64,000 bases of DNA, taken from contig NZ_QFXK01000010.1 in NCBI RefSeq assembly GCF_003261635.1, positions 310,001 to 374,000 of the forward strand. The letters are read 5' to 3'. Within the stretch, counting starts at the first letter, position 1; each line of letters begins with the position of its first letter. Positions 1 to 9,071 of this stretch are shown piece by piece. Both the position numbers and the translations under genes were made by a program. The stretch is from Kribbella monticola. Lineage in GTDB: Bacteria > Actinomycetota > Actinomycetes > Propionibacteriales > Kribbellaceae. The notes under the pieces are model-generated. The model saw nothing but the letters and a program-made list of their open reading frames with translations. It searched no databases and was not told where the DNA came from.

Positions 1-1
1 G

Positions 2-1462
2 GGCCGCAACGACGACGACACGCTGGACGTGTTCACCGGGGGACGTAAGCTCCGGGTCGCTGCAAGCCCCTCAGTCGACCTGGACGCGCTGAAGCTCGGC
101 CAGGAACTGATGCTGAACGAGGCGCTGAACGTGGTCGAGGCCTGCGACTTCGAGGTCGTGGGCGACGTGGTGATGCTGAAGGAGTTGCTGGCCGACGGCG
201 AGCGGGCTCTGGTGATCGCGCAGGCGGACGAGGAACGCGTCGTCCGGCTCGCCACACCGCTGCTCGACATCGCCCTTCGGGCCGGTGACTCGCTGCTGCT
301 GGAGCCCCGCTCCGGCTATGTCTACGAGAAGATCCCGAAGTCCGAGGTCGAGGAGCTGATCCTCGAAGAGGTCCCGGACATCGACTACACCCAGATCGGT
401 GGCCTGGCCGGGCAGATCGAGCAGATCCGCGACGCGGTCGAGCTGCCGTACCTGCACAAGGACCTGTTCCTGGAGCACGAGCTCAAGCCGCCGAAGGGCG
501 TCCTGCTGTACGGCCCGCCGGGCTGTGGCAAGACGCTGATCGCCAAGGCGGTGGCGAACTCGCTGGCCAAGAAGGTCGCCGAGCGGACCGGGGTGGAGGG
601 GCAGAAGTCGTTCTTCCTCAACATCAAGGGTCCCGAGCTGCTGAACAAGTACGTCGGTGAGACCGAGCGGCACATCCGCCTGGTCTTCCAGCGGGCCCGG
701 GAGAAGGCCTCCGAGGGCATGCCGGTGATCGTGTTCTTCGACGAGATGGACTCGCTGTTCCGTACCCGCGGCTCCGGTGTCTCCTCCGACGTCGAGAACA
801 CCATCGTTCCGCAGTTGCTGAGCGAGATCGACGGTGTCGAGGGCCTGGAGAACGTGCTCGTCATCGGCGCCTCCAACCGCGAGGACATGATCGACCCGGC
901 GATCCTGCGGCCGGGCCGGCTCGACGTGAAGATCAAGATCGAGCGGCCGGACGCGGAGTCCGCGCGCGACATCTTCTCGAAGTACCTGACCACGACGCTG
1001 CCGCTGCACGCCGACGACCTCGCCGAGTTCGGCGGGGACAAGGCCGAATGCGTCAACGGGATGATCCAGCGCACGGTCGAGCGGATGTACACCGAGGCCG
1101 ACGAGAACCGCTTCCTCGAGGTCACCTACGCCAACGGTGACAAGGAGGTCCTGTACTTCAAGGACTTCAACTCGGGCGCGATGATCCAGAACATCGTCGA
1201 CCGGGCCAAGAAGATGGCGATCAAGGCCTTCCTGGACGACAACCAGAAGGGTCTGCGGGTGCAGCACCTGCTGCAGGCGTGCGTCGACGAGTTCAAGGAG
1301 AACGAGGACCTGCCGAACACGACCAACCCGGACGACTGGGCCCGGATCTCCGGCAAGAAGGGCGAGCGGATCGTCTACATCCGCACGCTCATCTCCGGCA
1401 AGCAGGGCACCGAGCCGGGCCGCTCCATCGACACGGCCACCAACACCGGCCAGTACCTGTAA
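2..1462 (+). CDS. arc: Proteasome-associated AAA ATPase Arc/Mpa, 5' end missing
   Basis: Ring-shaped ATPase that recognises Pup-tagged proteins, unfolds them and threads them into the 20S core. The reading frame is open from base 2, so the N-terminal coiled coil that binds Pup and part of the OB domains lie outside the window; about 486 residues remain of a family norm near 590. Visible features are the end of the OB region, a Walker A motif (GPPGCGKT, bases 512-535), a Walker B motif (FFDEMD, near 735), and the AAA sensor and arginine-finger region (near 870-930). The protein ends in Gln-Tyr-Leu, the C-terminal tail that docks into the proteasome alpha ring, so this protein is matched to the prcA/prcB genes 8 kb away. 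A strong terminator follows at once. dop is not adjacent, unlike the compact mycobacterial locus. Confidence 0.95.
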   Translation, partial: GRNDDDTLDVFTGGRKLRVAASPSVDLDALKLGQELMLNEALNVVEACDFEVVGDVVMLKELLADGERALVIAQADEERVVRLATPLLDIALRAGDSLLLEPRSGYVYEKIPKSEVEELILEEVPDIDYTQIGGLAGQIEQIRDAVELPYLHKDLFLEHELKPPKGVLLYGPPGCGKTLIAKAVANSLAKKVAERTGVEGQKSFFLNIKGPELLNKYVGETERHIRLVFQRAREKASEGMPVIVFFDEMDSLFRTRGSGVSSDVENTIVPQLLSEIDGVEGLENVLVIGASNREDMIDPAILRPGRLDVKIKIERPDAESARDIFSKYLTTTLPLHADDLAEFGGDKAECVNGMIQRTVERMYTEADENRFLEVTYANGDKEVLYFKDFNSGAMIQNIVDRAKKMAIKAFLDDNQKGLRVQHLLQACVDEFKENEDLPNTTNPDDWARISGKKGERIVYIRTLISGKQGTEPGRSIDTATNTGQYL

Positions 1463-1472
1463 CAACGTAACC

Positions 1473-1509
1473 CCAGCCGCCCCGGTCCACCTCGGACCGG
1501 GGCGGCTGG
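1473..1509 (+). terminator. Strong stem-loop terminator after arc
   Basis: Perfect 16-bp inverted repeat (1473-1488 with 1494-1509) around a 5-base loop, starting 10 bases after the arc stop codon. It lacks a clear U-tract, as is common in actinobacterial terminators. It isolates arc from the next gene. Confidence 0.8.
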
Positions 1510-1648
1510 TGCTTGTCCGGCCTGTTCGAACGTCCTTGTACTGCGGGCGCCTGTCGCCGAGGTGTCGACAGCGGCGGGGAGCCGTGCTTGCCTTGCTGCA
1601 GGGGAGCGCTCGGGGGGAACTGGGCGCGTGGCGGCAGGGGGTGGGCGC

Positions 1649-3850
1649 GTGCCCAGATTCAACGTTTCCAGTGTCTTTCAGCGGCTGGCCGATGCGGACT
1701 GGCTCAACCCGTTCCTGGCGGGTATCTACATCGACGGCGTCGAGGTCACCCAGGTGATCCAGTATCGCAAGGCGGCCGAGCATCTGACCGATCCGGCCGA
1801 TCGGGGAGCGGACAACTCGATCCGGCTGGTCGCCGACAAACCGGCGTACGTGCGGGTCTATGTGCATGCGCTCTTCGCCGACGTGTACGGCGTACAGGGC
1901 ACTGTGGTGATGCAGCGGATGAAGTACGGCGTCTGGGTGGACAGCGGGACGCTGGTCGCGCAGTACCCCGGAGTGGTGACCGCGCCGGCCAATCCCGACT
2001 ACGCGACCGAACGGCGGTCGTTGGGCAACAGCCTGAACTTCGTCATACCGGCTGCGCTGATGCGCGGCACGTTCCGGTTGCGGGTGACCGTCCAGGCCGC
2101 GAGCAACAATCGGTACCGGGCCGAGCACTTCCAGACCGTCGACGCCAGCCTGCTGCAGAAGCTCAAGGTGCGGATGATCCCGATCAAGTACTCCGGGGAC
2201 GACCTCAACGGCAACCACGTCGACCTGCCGTTGCCGACGCTCGCAGATCTGCAGTCGACCGTCGTCGACACCGTGAACTGGTATCCGGTCTCCCATGTCC
2301 CCGAGCTGTCGGTCGCCGGCCAGATGAACTGGTTCGTCCCCCTGTCCGGCGCGATCCTCAACGGCAAGTGCCCGGACGTGTGGAACAGCATCCTCGCCTG
2401 GATGTACCTGGTGAAGCTTGCCGACGGCGACAAACCGGGCTGGCTGTACTACGGGATGCTGCCGAGCGCGATTCCGCTCGACGGCACTGGTGGCTGTGGT
2501 GGTGGCGGAGCCGGCGTCGGGACCGGACCGGTCGGCCAGAGCAGCAGCATGGGCCACGAGTTGGGGCACGTCTTGTCGTTCCAGCACTCACCCTGCGGTC
2601 AGACCAACGATCCGTACATCGACCCGAACTACCCGGCGTACGAGCCGTACGACACTGCCCAGAATCGGATGGCCTCGATCGGGGAGTACGGGTTCGACAT
2701 CACCGGGCCGACCGTGCTCAGGCCTGGCATCGGCCGCGACTTCATGTCGTACTGCTTCCCGCGCTGGCCGTCGTTGTACCAGTACCAGCGGATGCTGCAG
2801 CACGAACACCTCAACCCGAGCTGGGTACAAGGACCAGCAGACGCGCGGCCGCCGAACGTCCAGCTCGACCTGGACGGGCCGATCCCGCACTACATCCCGG
2901 ATCCGCCGCCGGACTGGGGGAGTGCGCAGGTCAGGCCGATGCTCGTGCTGCTGGGCCGGATGGTCGAAGGGCAACTGGAGGTTCACCACGTCATCACTCT
3001 TGACACGACGCCGTCGCAGGACGGCATCCGGCTGCCAGGCACCTCGGTGCACCTCATCGACGGGCAGGGACAGCTGCTCGCCCAGGCTCCGGTCTACCTG
3101 GTCGAGACGCTGGCCTGCGGTGGCTGCGGCGGCGGTGGATGTGGTGGGTGCGGGGACAAGGCGGCTCTGGACCGAGGGGTTATCCGCGCGATGGTCCCGG
3201 TGGCGCCGGAGGGCGGGACGCTGCGGATCGTGCGGGACGACGAGGAGGTCTGGATGCGCGAGCCCGCTGACGCGCCGCCGTGGATCGAAGGTCTGCAGGC
3301 CGAGGCGACCCCGGATGCGTTGCGGGTCAGTTGGCACGAAGAGGTGTACGTCGACAAGCCGCTGCGGCTGCTGCGGTGGTCGGGCGATGACGGGCAGACC
3401 TGGCAGAGCCTCGCGGCCGGTCTGGGGGCAGGTGAGGCGACGGTGTCGGTGACGCCGATGTCGGCCGGCTCCGCGCTGGTGCAGCTGATGATCTCGGACG
3501 GCTTCCATACAGTGGTGAGCGACAGCGTGCGGGTCGACGTACCGTGGCGGGCTCCGGACGCGGCGATCCTTGCCCCTGCTTCCGGAGCCACTGTCCGGGC
3601 CGGCTCGTTGATCCGCCTATGGGCGCTCGCGAGCGACGCAAGCGGCAGGCCGTTGTCGGGCGAACAGCTGCGATGGGAGCTCGACGGGCAACCAGCCGGA
3701 ACCGGTACGGAGGTCTTCGCCGAGCTCCTCGACTTCGAGGGCGACCATCGAGTCGTCCTCACCGCCGACGACGGCTCGTCGCGAACCGTCCTGACCACCA
3801 AGTTCACCGCCTCCGGCAACGGCCAACCACCACACCGCCATACCCGCTGA
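1649..3850 (+). CDS. Zinc-metallopeptidase-like protein of unknown function with Gly-Cys loops
   Basis: About 733 residues from the GTG at 1649, which has a G-rich SD-like stretch (aggggg, from 1636) just upstream; GTGs at 1562 and 1628 are alternatives. Residues 303-313 read HELGHVLSFQH, the HExxH plus third histidine pattern of metzincin-type zinc proteases, although the usual Gly at position 8 is Ser. A glycine-rich segment containing GGCGGGG precedes the motif, and a second Gly-Cys cluster (near bases 3115-3155) lies after the catalytic region. The C-terminal quarter (about 3540-3830) looks like an Ig/PKD-type beta-sandwich. No signal peptide or membrane segment is visible, so the cell location is unclear. 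It stands alone behind the arc terminator. The family is not recognised; peptidase activity is inferred from the motif only. Confidence 0.7.
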   Translation: MPRFNVSSVFQRLADADWLNPFLAGIYIDGVEVTQVIQYRKAAEHLTDPADRGADNSIRLVADKPAYVRVYVHALFADVYGVQGTVVMQRMKYGVWVDSGTLVAQYPGVVTAPANPDYATERRSLGNSLNFVIPAALMRGTFRLRVTVQAASNNRYRAEHFQTVDASLLQKLKVRMIPIKYSGDDLNGNHVDLPLPTLADLQSTVVDTVNWYPVSHVPELSVAGQMNWFVPLSGAILNGKCPDVWNSILAWMYLVKLADGDKPGWLYYGMLPSAIPLDGTGGCGGGGAGVGTGPVGQSSSMGHELGHVLSFQHSPCGQTNDPYIDPNYPAYEPYDTAQNRMASIGEYGFDITGPTVLRPGIGRDFMSYCFPRWPSLYQYQRMLQHEHLNPSWVQGPADARPPNVQLDLDGPIPHYIPDPPPDWGSAQVRPMLVLLGRMVEGQLEVHHVITLDTTPSQDGIRLPGTSVHLIDGQGQLLAQAPVYLVETLACGGCGGGGCGGCGDKAALDRGVIRAMVPVAPEGGTLRIVRDDEEVWMREPADAPPWIEGLQAEATPDALRVSWHEEVYVDKPLRLLRWSGDDGQTWQSLAAGLGAGEATVSVTPMSAGSALVQLMISDGFHTVVSDSVRVDVPWRAPDAAILAPASGATVRAGSLIRLWALASDASGRPLSGEQLRWELDGQPAGTGTEVFAELLDFEGDHRVVLTADDGSSRTVLTTKFTASGNGQPPHRHTR

Positions 3851-4030
3851 CCTTCGTACGCCGGAAAGCCCGCCCGCGCAGCTCCTCCGTTGCCTGCGTA
3901 CTGGCTTGTACCACCGAACGTGGTGTGGTTGCCAGGGCGGTGGGTCTACCGGAGCCCTGAGTGGAGGACGGGGCGGGGGTCAGGGTTTCCCCCTATCCCG
4001 CGGAGGCCTGTACCGGCGTACGGTCGGCCT

Positions 4031-4372
4031 ATGGCGACGGAAGAGATCCGCAAGGACCTGCGGGCGGCAGTGGCGGCGCGGCAGGAGCTGGGGCCGGACT
4101 ACGAGCCCGAGATCATCGAGGGGTTCCTCGCGAAGCTCGACGCGCACACCGCCCAGCACCTCGCCACGCCGCCAGTGCAGGCGCCGAAGCCGAGCAGGGA
4201 AGGCGACCCAGGCGGTCTCGCGCTCGCCATCGTGTCCGTCACCGCCGGTATCCCGATCACCGCGATCGCCGCCACCCAGGAAGGCGCCTTCGCCATCATC
4301 ATCTGCTGGGGCGGCCTGGTCGGCATCAACCTGGCCCGCTCCATCTCCCGCTTCATCAGCCGCCAGCCCTAG
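4031..4372 (+). CDS. Small two-helix membrane protein, hypothetical
   Basis: 113 residues from the ATG at 4031. The same frame stays open upstream to 3890, but that part is Trp/Arg/Pro-rich and not convincing. A soluble N-terminal half rich in charged residues (TEEIRKDLRAAV and following) is followed by two hydrophobic stretches near residues 60-82 and 86-105. Proteins of this layout, with a short helical cytoplasmic part and a two-helix anchor, are common in Streptomyces and relatives, but I know of no assigned role. It converges on the next gene with only 8 bases between the stop codons. No clear SD is visible. Confidence 0.7.
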   Translation: MATEEIRKDLRAAVAARQELGPDYEPEIIEGFLAKLDAHTAQHLATPPVQAPKPSREGDPGGLALAIVSVTAGIPITAIAATQEGAFAIIICWGGLVGINLARSISRFISRQP

Positions 4373-4380
4373 TACCGCGG

Positions 4381-5193
4381 CTACTTGTTCAGGGGCACGG
4401 GATGACCGTGCTTGTCGAAGGCCCGGAATTCGGGCGTTTTGTGCGGTTTGGGTGATCGAGTGAGACCGTCGGTGGCAGTCGTGTAGGCGATCCCGTCCTG
4501 GACCACGCCCTCGTACCACGGGCTCGCGCCGCCCGGCCACACCACTCGTGACTGCAGCCGGGCGATCTCGGGCCGAACGCGGTAGACCCCAAGGACCTCG
4601 TCGAACTCGATCACCGGAGCGCCGTTCGGCGGCAGACCGCTGATCCCGTAGGTCAACTCGTCGATGACCGACATCCCCTGAGCCGGCGTCGGCCTCGCTA
4701 CCCAGCCACTGTCCAGGACATCCTGGCCATCACCAGTAGCGGTGCAGAAGAGGATCCCCAGGCTGTGGCCGGGATGAGCCTTGGGCTGTGCCACCCTCAT
4801 CAAAGCCACCACGCCGGTGAGGTTCTTCTCGTTGGTGAGAGTCGCGAACCGCTTCACCTTCCGGCTCCAGAGGACTTCGTCCCCGGGTTGCTGCAGACCG
4901 GTCCGACAGGTCTGCCGCAGCTTGGCCAACTCGGCGGGGCTTGCTGGGCCGAGATCGACCTTGATCGCGTCAGGTACCACCGACTCGCTGACCGGGGGGC
5001 GGCTGTTGTCGCCTTGGTGGGTGGCGAAGGTCGCTCCGGCGATGACGGCGGCGACCGCGGTCACGGCGGCAACCGGGGTGGCCCAGCGACGTCGCGTACG
5101 CCGTGCGGGGGATTGCATGACGCGACGGCGCAACCGGGCGCGCTGGTCCACGGACAGCGGCGGTACCGAGGGCGGCTCCAGCTGTGTGGTCAT
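4381..5193 (-). CDS. Single-pass membrane protein paired with ECF sigma factor (candidate anti-sigma)
   Basis: 270 residues. The N-terminal ~40 residues are cytoplasmic and Arg-rich, residues ~40-60 are one hydrophobic helix, and the rest is predicted outside the cell. Its ATG overlaps the sigma-factor stop codon (ATGA at 5190-5193), so the two are translationally coupled. That position and topology are typical of anti-sigma factors, but no HxxxCxxC zinc-anti-sigma motif is present, so the role is inferred from context. The outer domain carries a few Cys residues. A second pair of the same design occurs at 51375-52777. Binding of the sigma factor is not shown by sequence. Confidence 0.7.
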   Translation of the reverse strand: MTTQLEPPSVPPLSVDQRARLRRRVMQSPARRTRRRWATPVAAVTAVAAVIAGATFATHQGDNSRPPVSESVVPDAIKVDLGPASPAELAKLRQTCRTGLQQPGDEVLWSRKVKRFATLTNEKNLTGVVALMRVAQPKAHPGHSLGILFCTATGDGQDVLDSGWVARPTPAQGMSVIDELTYGISGLPPNGAPVIEFDEVLGVYRVRPEIARLQSRVVWPGGASPWYEGVVQDGIAYTTATDGLTRSPKPHKTPEFRAFDKHGHPVPLNK

Positions 5194-5888
5194 GAGAGCT
5201 CCTCGGAGAGGGCGGTGCGGGAGAGCAGGTCGGGGAAGCGGCGGCGGGTGCGGTGCAGGCGGGCCTTGACGGTGCCGACCGGTACGCCGAGCGCGTCGGC
5301 GGTCTCGGCCAGCGTGAGGCCGGACCAGACGACCAGTTCGAGCGTCTCCCGTTCGTGCCTGGGCAGCTTCGCCAGTGCTTGGCGGATGGCGGACATCCGG
5401 CGTTCGTCGTCGAGCCGGCGGGCGACTTCGGCGGCGTGGTCGGTCTCCGGTGGCGGATCAGGTAAGCGCTCCACCAGGTTCCGGAACCGTCGAACGGTCC
5501 GGAAGAGGGTGCGGCATTCGTTGCAGGCGACGACGAGCAGCCAGCCGCGAGCGCTGGGGGCGGTCAGTGGGCCGGGCGGGTTGCGCTGGAATCGTCGCCA
5601 GGTGCTCAGGAAGGTTGCCTGGACGACGTCCTCGGCGGTGGTCCAGGAGGCGGTTCGCCGGAACGCGAAGGCGTACACGTCGTCGGCGTACCGGTCGAAC
5701 AGTTCGCCGAGGGCGGACTGGTCGCCAGAGCGCAGCCGCTCCCACACGCCGGAGTCGGAACTACCGCTGGAGGCCGCCTCGGGCGAGGCGCTGCCGGGGC
5801 TGGGCCCGGGCGAGGTGCTGCCGCGGCTCGGCCCGGGGTAGATGCTGCCGGGGCTCGGCCCGGTCGGCTCTGGAGCTCGGGCGGCCAT
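5190..5888 (-). CDS. ECF-family RNA polymerase sigma factor
   Basis: About 232 residues from the ATG at 5888, which has a GGAG-type SD 7 bases upstream; a GTG at 5948 would add 20 residues. After a Pro/Gly/Ser-rich N-terminal stretch come region 2 (FDRYADDVYAFAFRRT, then the AEDVVQATF element) and region 4 (LPRHERETLELV, then LTLAETADALGVPVGTVKARLHR as the helix-turn-helix). This is a complete sigma2-sigma4 protein without extra C-terminal domains. It lies between the phosphotransferase gene and its membrane partner on the same strand, coupled to the latter by ATGA. Its regulon is unknown; the long low-complexity N-terminus is unusual. Confidence 0.9.
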   Translation of the reverse strand: MAARAPEPTGPSPGSIYPGPSRGSTSPGPSPGSASPEAASSGSSDSGVWERLRSGDQSALGELFDRYADDVYAFAFRRTASWTTAEDVVQATFLSTWRRFQRNPPGPLTAPSARGWLLVVACNECRTLFRTVRRFRNLVERLPDPPPETDHAAEVARRLDDERRMSAIRQALAKLPRHERETLELVVWSGLTLAETADALGVPVGTVKARLHRTRRRFPDLLSRTALSEELS

Positions 5889-5960
5889 CGGCGACTCCGT
5901 CTCGTCGGTCAGGATGATCTTCACATCGGGGAGTGGCCGCTCACCCACCCGATGGTTGCA

Positions 5961-6704
5961 TCAGAGCCGGGCCAGGACGCCGGACAGACCGCTCTCCACG
6001 AACTCCGGTCGATCGGTGGTGAGGCCGTGGACGACCTCGTACCACGGGCCGAGGCGGTGCCAGTCGTACGCACGGCGGATCAGCTCGTCGCTCGGGCGGT
6101 AGGTCTCGGCGACGCCCTCGGAGAGCGCTTTCGGAGCGCCGTGCAGCAGCCAGCAGAGGTCCATCGCCGGGTCGCCGATGTGCGCGTCCGTCCAGTCGAT
6201 GACGCCAGTGACGCGACCCTCGTGGACGCGGAGATGATCCGGCCCCAGATCGCCGTGCACGAGCGCGCTGTTGATGCCGCCGATGCCGTCGAGCAACGAT
6301 GCCCCGCGCGTGCGCTCCCGCTCCGGCAGCAGCGGCAGAACCTTCTCGCGCATCTCGGCCATCACCTCGGCCCGCTCGGTCGCGGCAGTTGCCGGATCCA
6401 GGGCCCCGTGCTTCGCAGCCGCGACCGGGTCCATCTCGTGGAGCGCTTTGACGAACGACCCGAGCTCGCGGCCCAGCGCACTACTGGCTTCTGTCAGCGG
6501 CTCACCGACGAGCAGACGATGCCGTACGCCGTCCTCGGTCAGCTCCGGAATCGGAACCGGGAGCGGGAGTTGCGGCGCGAGCCAAGGGAGGAGGCGCGCC
6601 TCGGCCAAGAGACGCGGACGGACCTCCTCGCGACGGGGGGCGCGGTGCAGCCAGTCGCCGTCCAGCCAGGCGCGGCTGTCCCAACCGTTGTCGGTGATCG
6701 TCAC
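5961..6704 (-). CDS. Aminoglycoside phosphotransferase-fold (APH) kinase
   Basis: 247 residues from a GTG that overlaps the Nudix stop codon (GTGA). The motif HGDLGPDH is the catalytic loop and DWTDAHIGDPAMD supplies the metal-binding Asp of the APH/choline-kinase superfamily. The N-terminal lobe is short (starts VTITDNGWDSRAW). Such proteins phosphorylate antibiotics, sugars or small metabolites, and the substrate cannot be read from sequence. Coupling to a Nudix gene and to the downstream sigma factor suggests one transcript (7201 to 4381). I would not call it a resistance gene without data. Confidence 0.85.
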   Translation of the reverse strand: MTITDNGWDSRAWLDGDWLHRAPRREEVRPRLLAEARLLPWLAPQLPLPVPIPELTEDGVRHRLLVGEPLTEASSALGRELGSFVKALHEMDPVAAAKHGALDPATAATERAEVMAEMREKVLPLLPERERTRGASLLDGIGGINSALVHGDLGPDHLRVHEGRVTGVIDWTDAHIGDPAMDLCWLLHGAPKALSEGVAETYRPSDELIRRAYDWHRLGPWYEVVHGLTTDRPEFVESGLSGVLARL

Positions 6705-7201
6705 ACGAACGACCTCACCAGCGGGCCGACCAGAGCGGCCGTGTCGGGCATCACCGGCCAGGAAGGATCGTCCAGCTTCGCGATCAGCTCGGCCGGCGAC
6801 ATCCAGGCGCCCCAGGCGACCTCCTCGGGCTGGTGCACGACCGGCCCGTCCCAGACGCAGCTGTAGAGATAGGCGTGGTACGACGTGGCGTCGTCGGCAT
6901 AGTCGCCCTCGGGCAGCTTCACCAGCTCGACCCCGCTGATCCCGAGCTCCTCGGCCAGCTCGCGCACCACCGCGTCGTACGGGTCCTCGCCGAAGGCGAC
7001 CACGCCGCCGGCCATGAAGTCGTAGTACGACGGGTAGACGTCCTTCGTGGCGGTCCGGCGGTGGACGTAGATGTCGCCGGCGCTGTTGCGGACCAGTACG
7101 CCGGTGGCGGCGTGGCGGAGGTTGTCGCGCCGCATCACTGACCGCGGCGCGCTGCCGCATACTCGGCCGTCGGAGTCCAGCAACGCCACGAGTTCGTCCA
7201 T
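6701..7201 (-). CDS. Nudix hydrolase, YfcD-like
   Basis: 166 residues. A Nudix box spans GGVVAFGEDPYD, then AVVRELAEELGI, with all consensus Gly, Glu and Arg positions present. The opening MDELVALLDSDGRVCGSAPRS and the HAATGVLV strand resemble the YfcD/IDI-like subgroup of small Nudix enzymes acting on phosphate-linked compounds; the actual substrate is unknown. It is divergent from dop across a 73-base gap that must hold both promoters. No clear SD precedes the ATG, so the transcript may be leaderless. It is followed by the APH kinase with a 4-base overlap. Confidence 0.88.
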   Translation of the reverse strand: MDELVALLDSDGRVCGSAPRSVMRRDNLRHAATGVLVRNSAGDIYVHRRTATKDVYPSYYDFMAGGVVAFGEDPYDAVVRELAEELGISGVELVKLPEGDYADDATSYHAYLYSCVWDGPVVHQPEEVAWGAWMSPAELIAKLDDPSWPVMPDTAALVGPLVRSFV

Positions 7202-7261
7202 TTGGGCAGTCTCACACGGAACCCTGTGGACACTTCAACGCATTTAGTCGGCCTGACCGCG

Positions 7262-7267
7262 TAGGCT
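7262..7267 (+). promoter_or_regulatory. Putative -10 box of dop (leaderless)
   Basis: TAGGCT lies 7 bases before the dop ATG with no SD in between, the usual geometry of an actinobacterial leaderless transcript. No good -35 is visible. Confidence 0.45.
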
Positions 7268-7274
7268 CGATCGT

Positions 7275-8795
7275 ATGAGTGTTCGGCGGATCATGGGCAC
7301 CGAGACCGAGTTCGGGATCTCGGTGCCGGGCCAGCCCGGGGCGAACCCGATGCTGACCTCCAGCCAGGTGGTGAACGGCTATGCCCAGACGCAGCCGCTG
7401 GCGCGCAAGACGAGGTGGGACTTCGACGAGGAGCACCCACTGCGGGACGCGCGCGGCTTCGACCTCAGCCGGGAGGTGGCCGACTCCAGCCAGCTCACCG
7501 ACGAGGAGACCGGGCTGGCCAACGTCATCCTGACCAACGGCGCGCGGTTGTACGTCGACCACGCCCACCCGGAGTATTCGGCGCCCGAGTGCACCAACCC
7601 GCGCGACGTGGTGGTCTGGGACAAGGCCGGCGAGCTGGTGATCATGGAAGGCGCCCGGCAGGCGCGGCAGATCCCCGGCGCGCCCCCGCTGAACCTGTAC
7701 AAGAACAACACCGACAACAAGGGCGCGTCGTACGGGTCGCACGAGAACTACCTGATGCGCCGGTCCACGCCGTTCGCGTCGATCGTGCGGCACCTGACGC
7801 CGTTCTTCGTCAGCCGCCAGGTGGTCACCGGCGCGGGCCGGGTCGGGATCGGCCAGGACGGCAACGCGCACGGGTTCCAGATCAGCCAGCGGGCGGACTA
7901 CTTCGAGGTCGAGGTCGGCCTGGAGACGACGCTGAAGCGCCCGATCATCAACACCCGCGACGAGCCGCACGCGAACCCGGACCGGTACCGGCGGCTGCAC
8001 GTGATCATCGGCGACGCGAACCTGTCCGAGATCTCGACCTACCTGAAGGTCGGGACGACGTCGCTGGTGCTGGCGATGATCGAGGACGGCTGGCTCACCG
8101 ACGACCTCAGTGTCGACCGGCCGGTGACCGCGCTGCACGAGGTCAGCCACGACCCGAGCTGTACCCACCTGCTGACCTTGAAGGACGGCCGCAAGCTCAC
8201 CGCCGTCCAGCTCCAGGTGGAGTATCTGGAGCAGGCCCGCAAGTACGTCGAGGACAAGTACGGCGACGACGCGGACCGGCAGACCAAGGACGTCCTGCAG
8301 CGCTGGGAGAGCGTGCTCGACCAGTTGGCGATCGACCCGATGAAGCTGTCCGACCAGCTCGACTGGGTCGCCAAGCTCAAGTTGCTGCAGTCGTATCGCG
8401 ATCGTGACGGCCTCGACTGGGACGACTCCAAGCTGCACCTGGTCGACCTGCAGTACGCCGATCTCCGCCCGGACAAGGGCCTGTACTACAAGCTGGTCAA
8501 GGCCGGCCGGATGCAGCGCCTGGTCAGCGACGAGGAGATCCGGATGGCCGTCTCGCACCCGCCGACGGACACCCGGGCGTACTTCCGCGGCCGCTGCATG
8601 CAGCAGTACGCCGGCCAGGTGGCCGCCGCGTCCTGGGACTCGGTGATCTTCGATCTGCCCGGCAAGGAATCGTTGCAACGCATCCCTACTTTGGACCCGC
8701 TGCGCGGTACCAAAGCTCACGTTGGGGCCTTACTTGACCAGTGCGACACCGCGAGTGACCTGGTTCGCACCATTACTGGGGGCGCCGCCGGGTAG
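7275..8795 (+). CDS. dop: Pup deamidase/depupylase Dop
   Basis: 506 residues, full family length. Dop removes Pup from substrates and, where Pup ends in Gln, converts it to Glu. The glutamine-synthetase-like ATP/Mg site begins at GTETEFGI (residues 8-15) and the catalytic aspartate is D95 in [13 protein letters not shown]. The segment [14 protein letters not shown] is the Dop-specific loop that separates it from the ligase PafA. It is the first gene of dop-pup-prcB-prcA. Because the local Pup already ends in Glu, Dop here is expected to serve mainly in depupylation and Pup recycling. Transcription is probably leaderless from the TAGGCT box. Confidence 0.96.
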   Translation: MSVRRIMGTETEFGISVPGQPGANPMLTSSQVVNGYAQTQPLARKTRWDFDEEHPLRDARGFDLSREVADSSQLTDEETGLANVILTNGARLYVDHAHPEYSAPECTNPRDVVVWDKAGELVIMEGARQARQIPGAPPLNLYKNNTDNKGASYGSHENYLMRRSTPFASIVRHLTPFFVSRQVVTGAGRVGIGQDGNAHGFQISQRADYFEVEVGLETTLKRPIINTRDEPHANPDRYRRLHVIIGDANLSEISTYLKVGTTSLVLAMIEDGWLTDDLSVDRPVTALHEVSHDPSCTHLLTLKDGRKLTAVQLQVEYLEQARKYVEDKYGDDADRQTKDVLQRWESVLDQLAIDPMKLSDQLDWVAKLKLLQSYRDRDGLDWDDSKLHLVDLQYADLRPDKGLYYKLVKAGRMQRLVSDEEIRMAVSHPPTDTRAYFRGRCMQQYAGQVAAASWDSVIFDLPGKESLQRIPTLDPLRGTKAHVGALLDQCDTASDLVRTITGGAAG

Positions 8796-8853
8796 GGTCG
8801 CACTAGAGGGTCGGTTGGGCGGCTCTCCACTGCGGTTCTAGGAGGTGTGTGCC

Positions 8854-9063
8854 ATGGCGAAGGACGGCGGACAGCAGCACAAGCAGCCGAAGCGTTCGAC
8901 GACCGAGGAAGAGGTCACCGAGGTCAAGTCGACCGAGGACGCCGCCGAGCGCAAGGAACGGCTCGACGACGACGTGGACTCGATCCTCGACGAGATCGAC
9001 GAGGTGCTGGAGGAGAACGCGGAAGAGTTCGTCCGCGGTTTCGTGCAAAAGGGTGGGGAGTGA
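8854..9063 (+). CDS. pup: Prokaryotic ubiquitin-like protein Pup
   Basis: 69 residues. The start is fixed by AGGAGG at 8840-8845, 8 bases before the ATG; the in-frame GTG at 8845 lies inside that SD and is rejected. The protein is disordered and highly charged, with the conserved C-terminal region DSILDEIDEVLEENAEEF and FVRGFVQKGGE. It ends Gly-Gly-Glu, so the ligation-ready C-terminus is encoded directly and no deamidation is needed. Pup is linked through its C-terminal Glu to substrate lysines by PafA (not in the window) and read by Arc. prcB starts 8 bases after the stop. Confidence 0.97.
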   Translation: MAKDGGQQHKQPKRSTTEEEVTEVKSTEDAAERKERLDDDVDSILDEIDEVLEENAEEFVRGFVQKGGE

Positions 9064-9071
9064 ACCGCTAG

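Noticed and set aside
71..2587. 838-codon open frame antisense to arc and the metallopeptidase gene
   Set aside because: It crosses two real genes, has shadow composition and no recognisable motif.
5961..6704. Aminoglycoside resistance gene
   Set aside because: Only the APH fold is visible; many such kinases act on metabolites, so no resistance call is supported.
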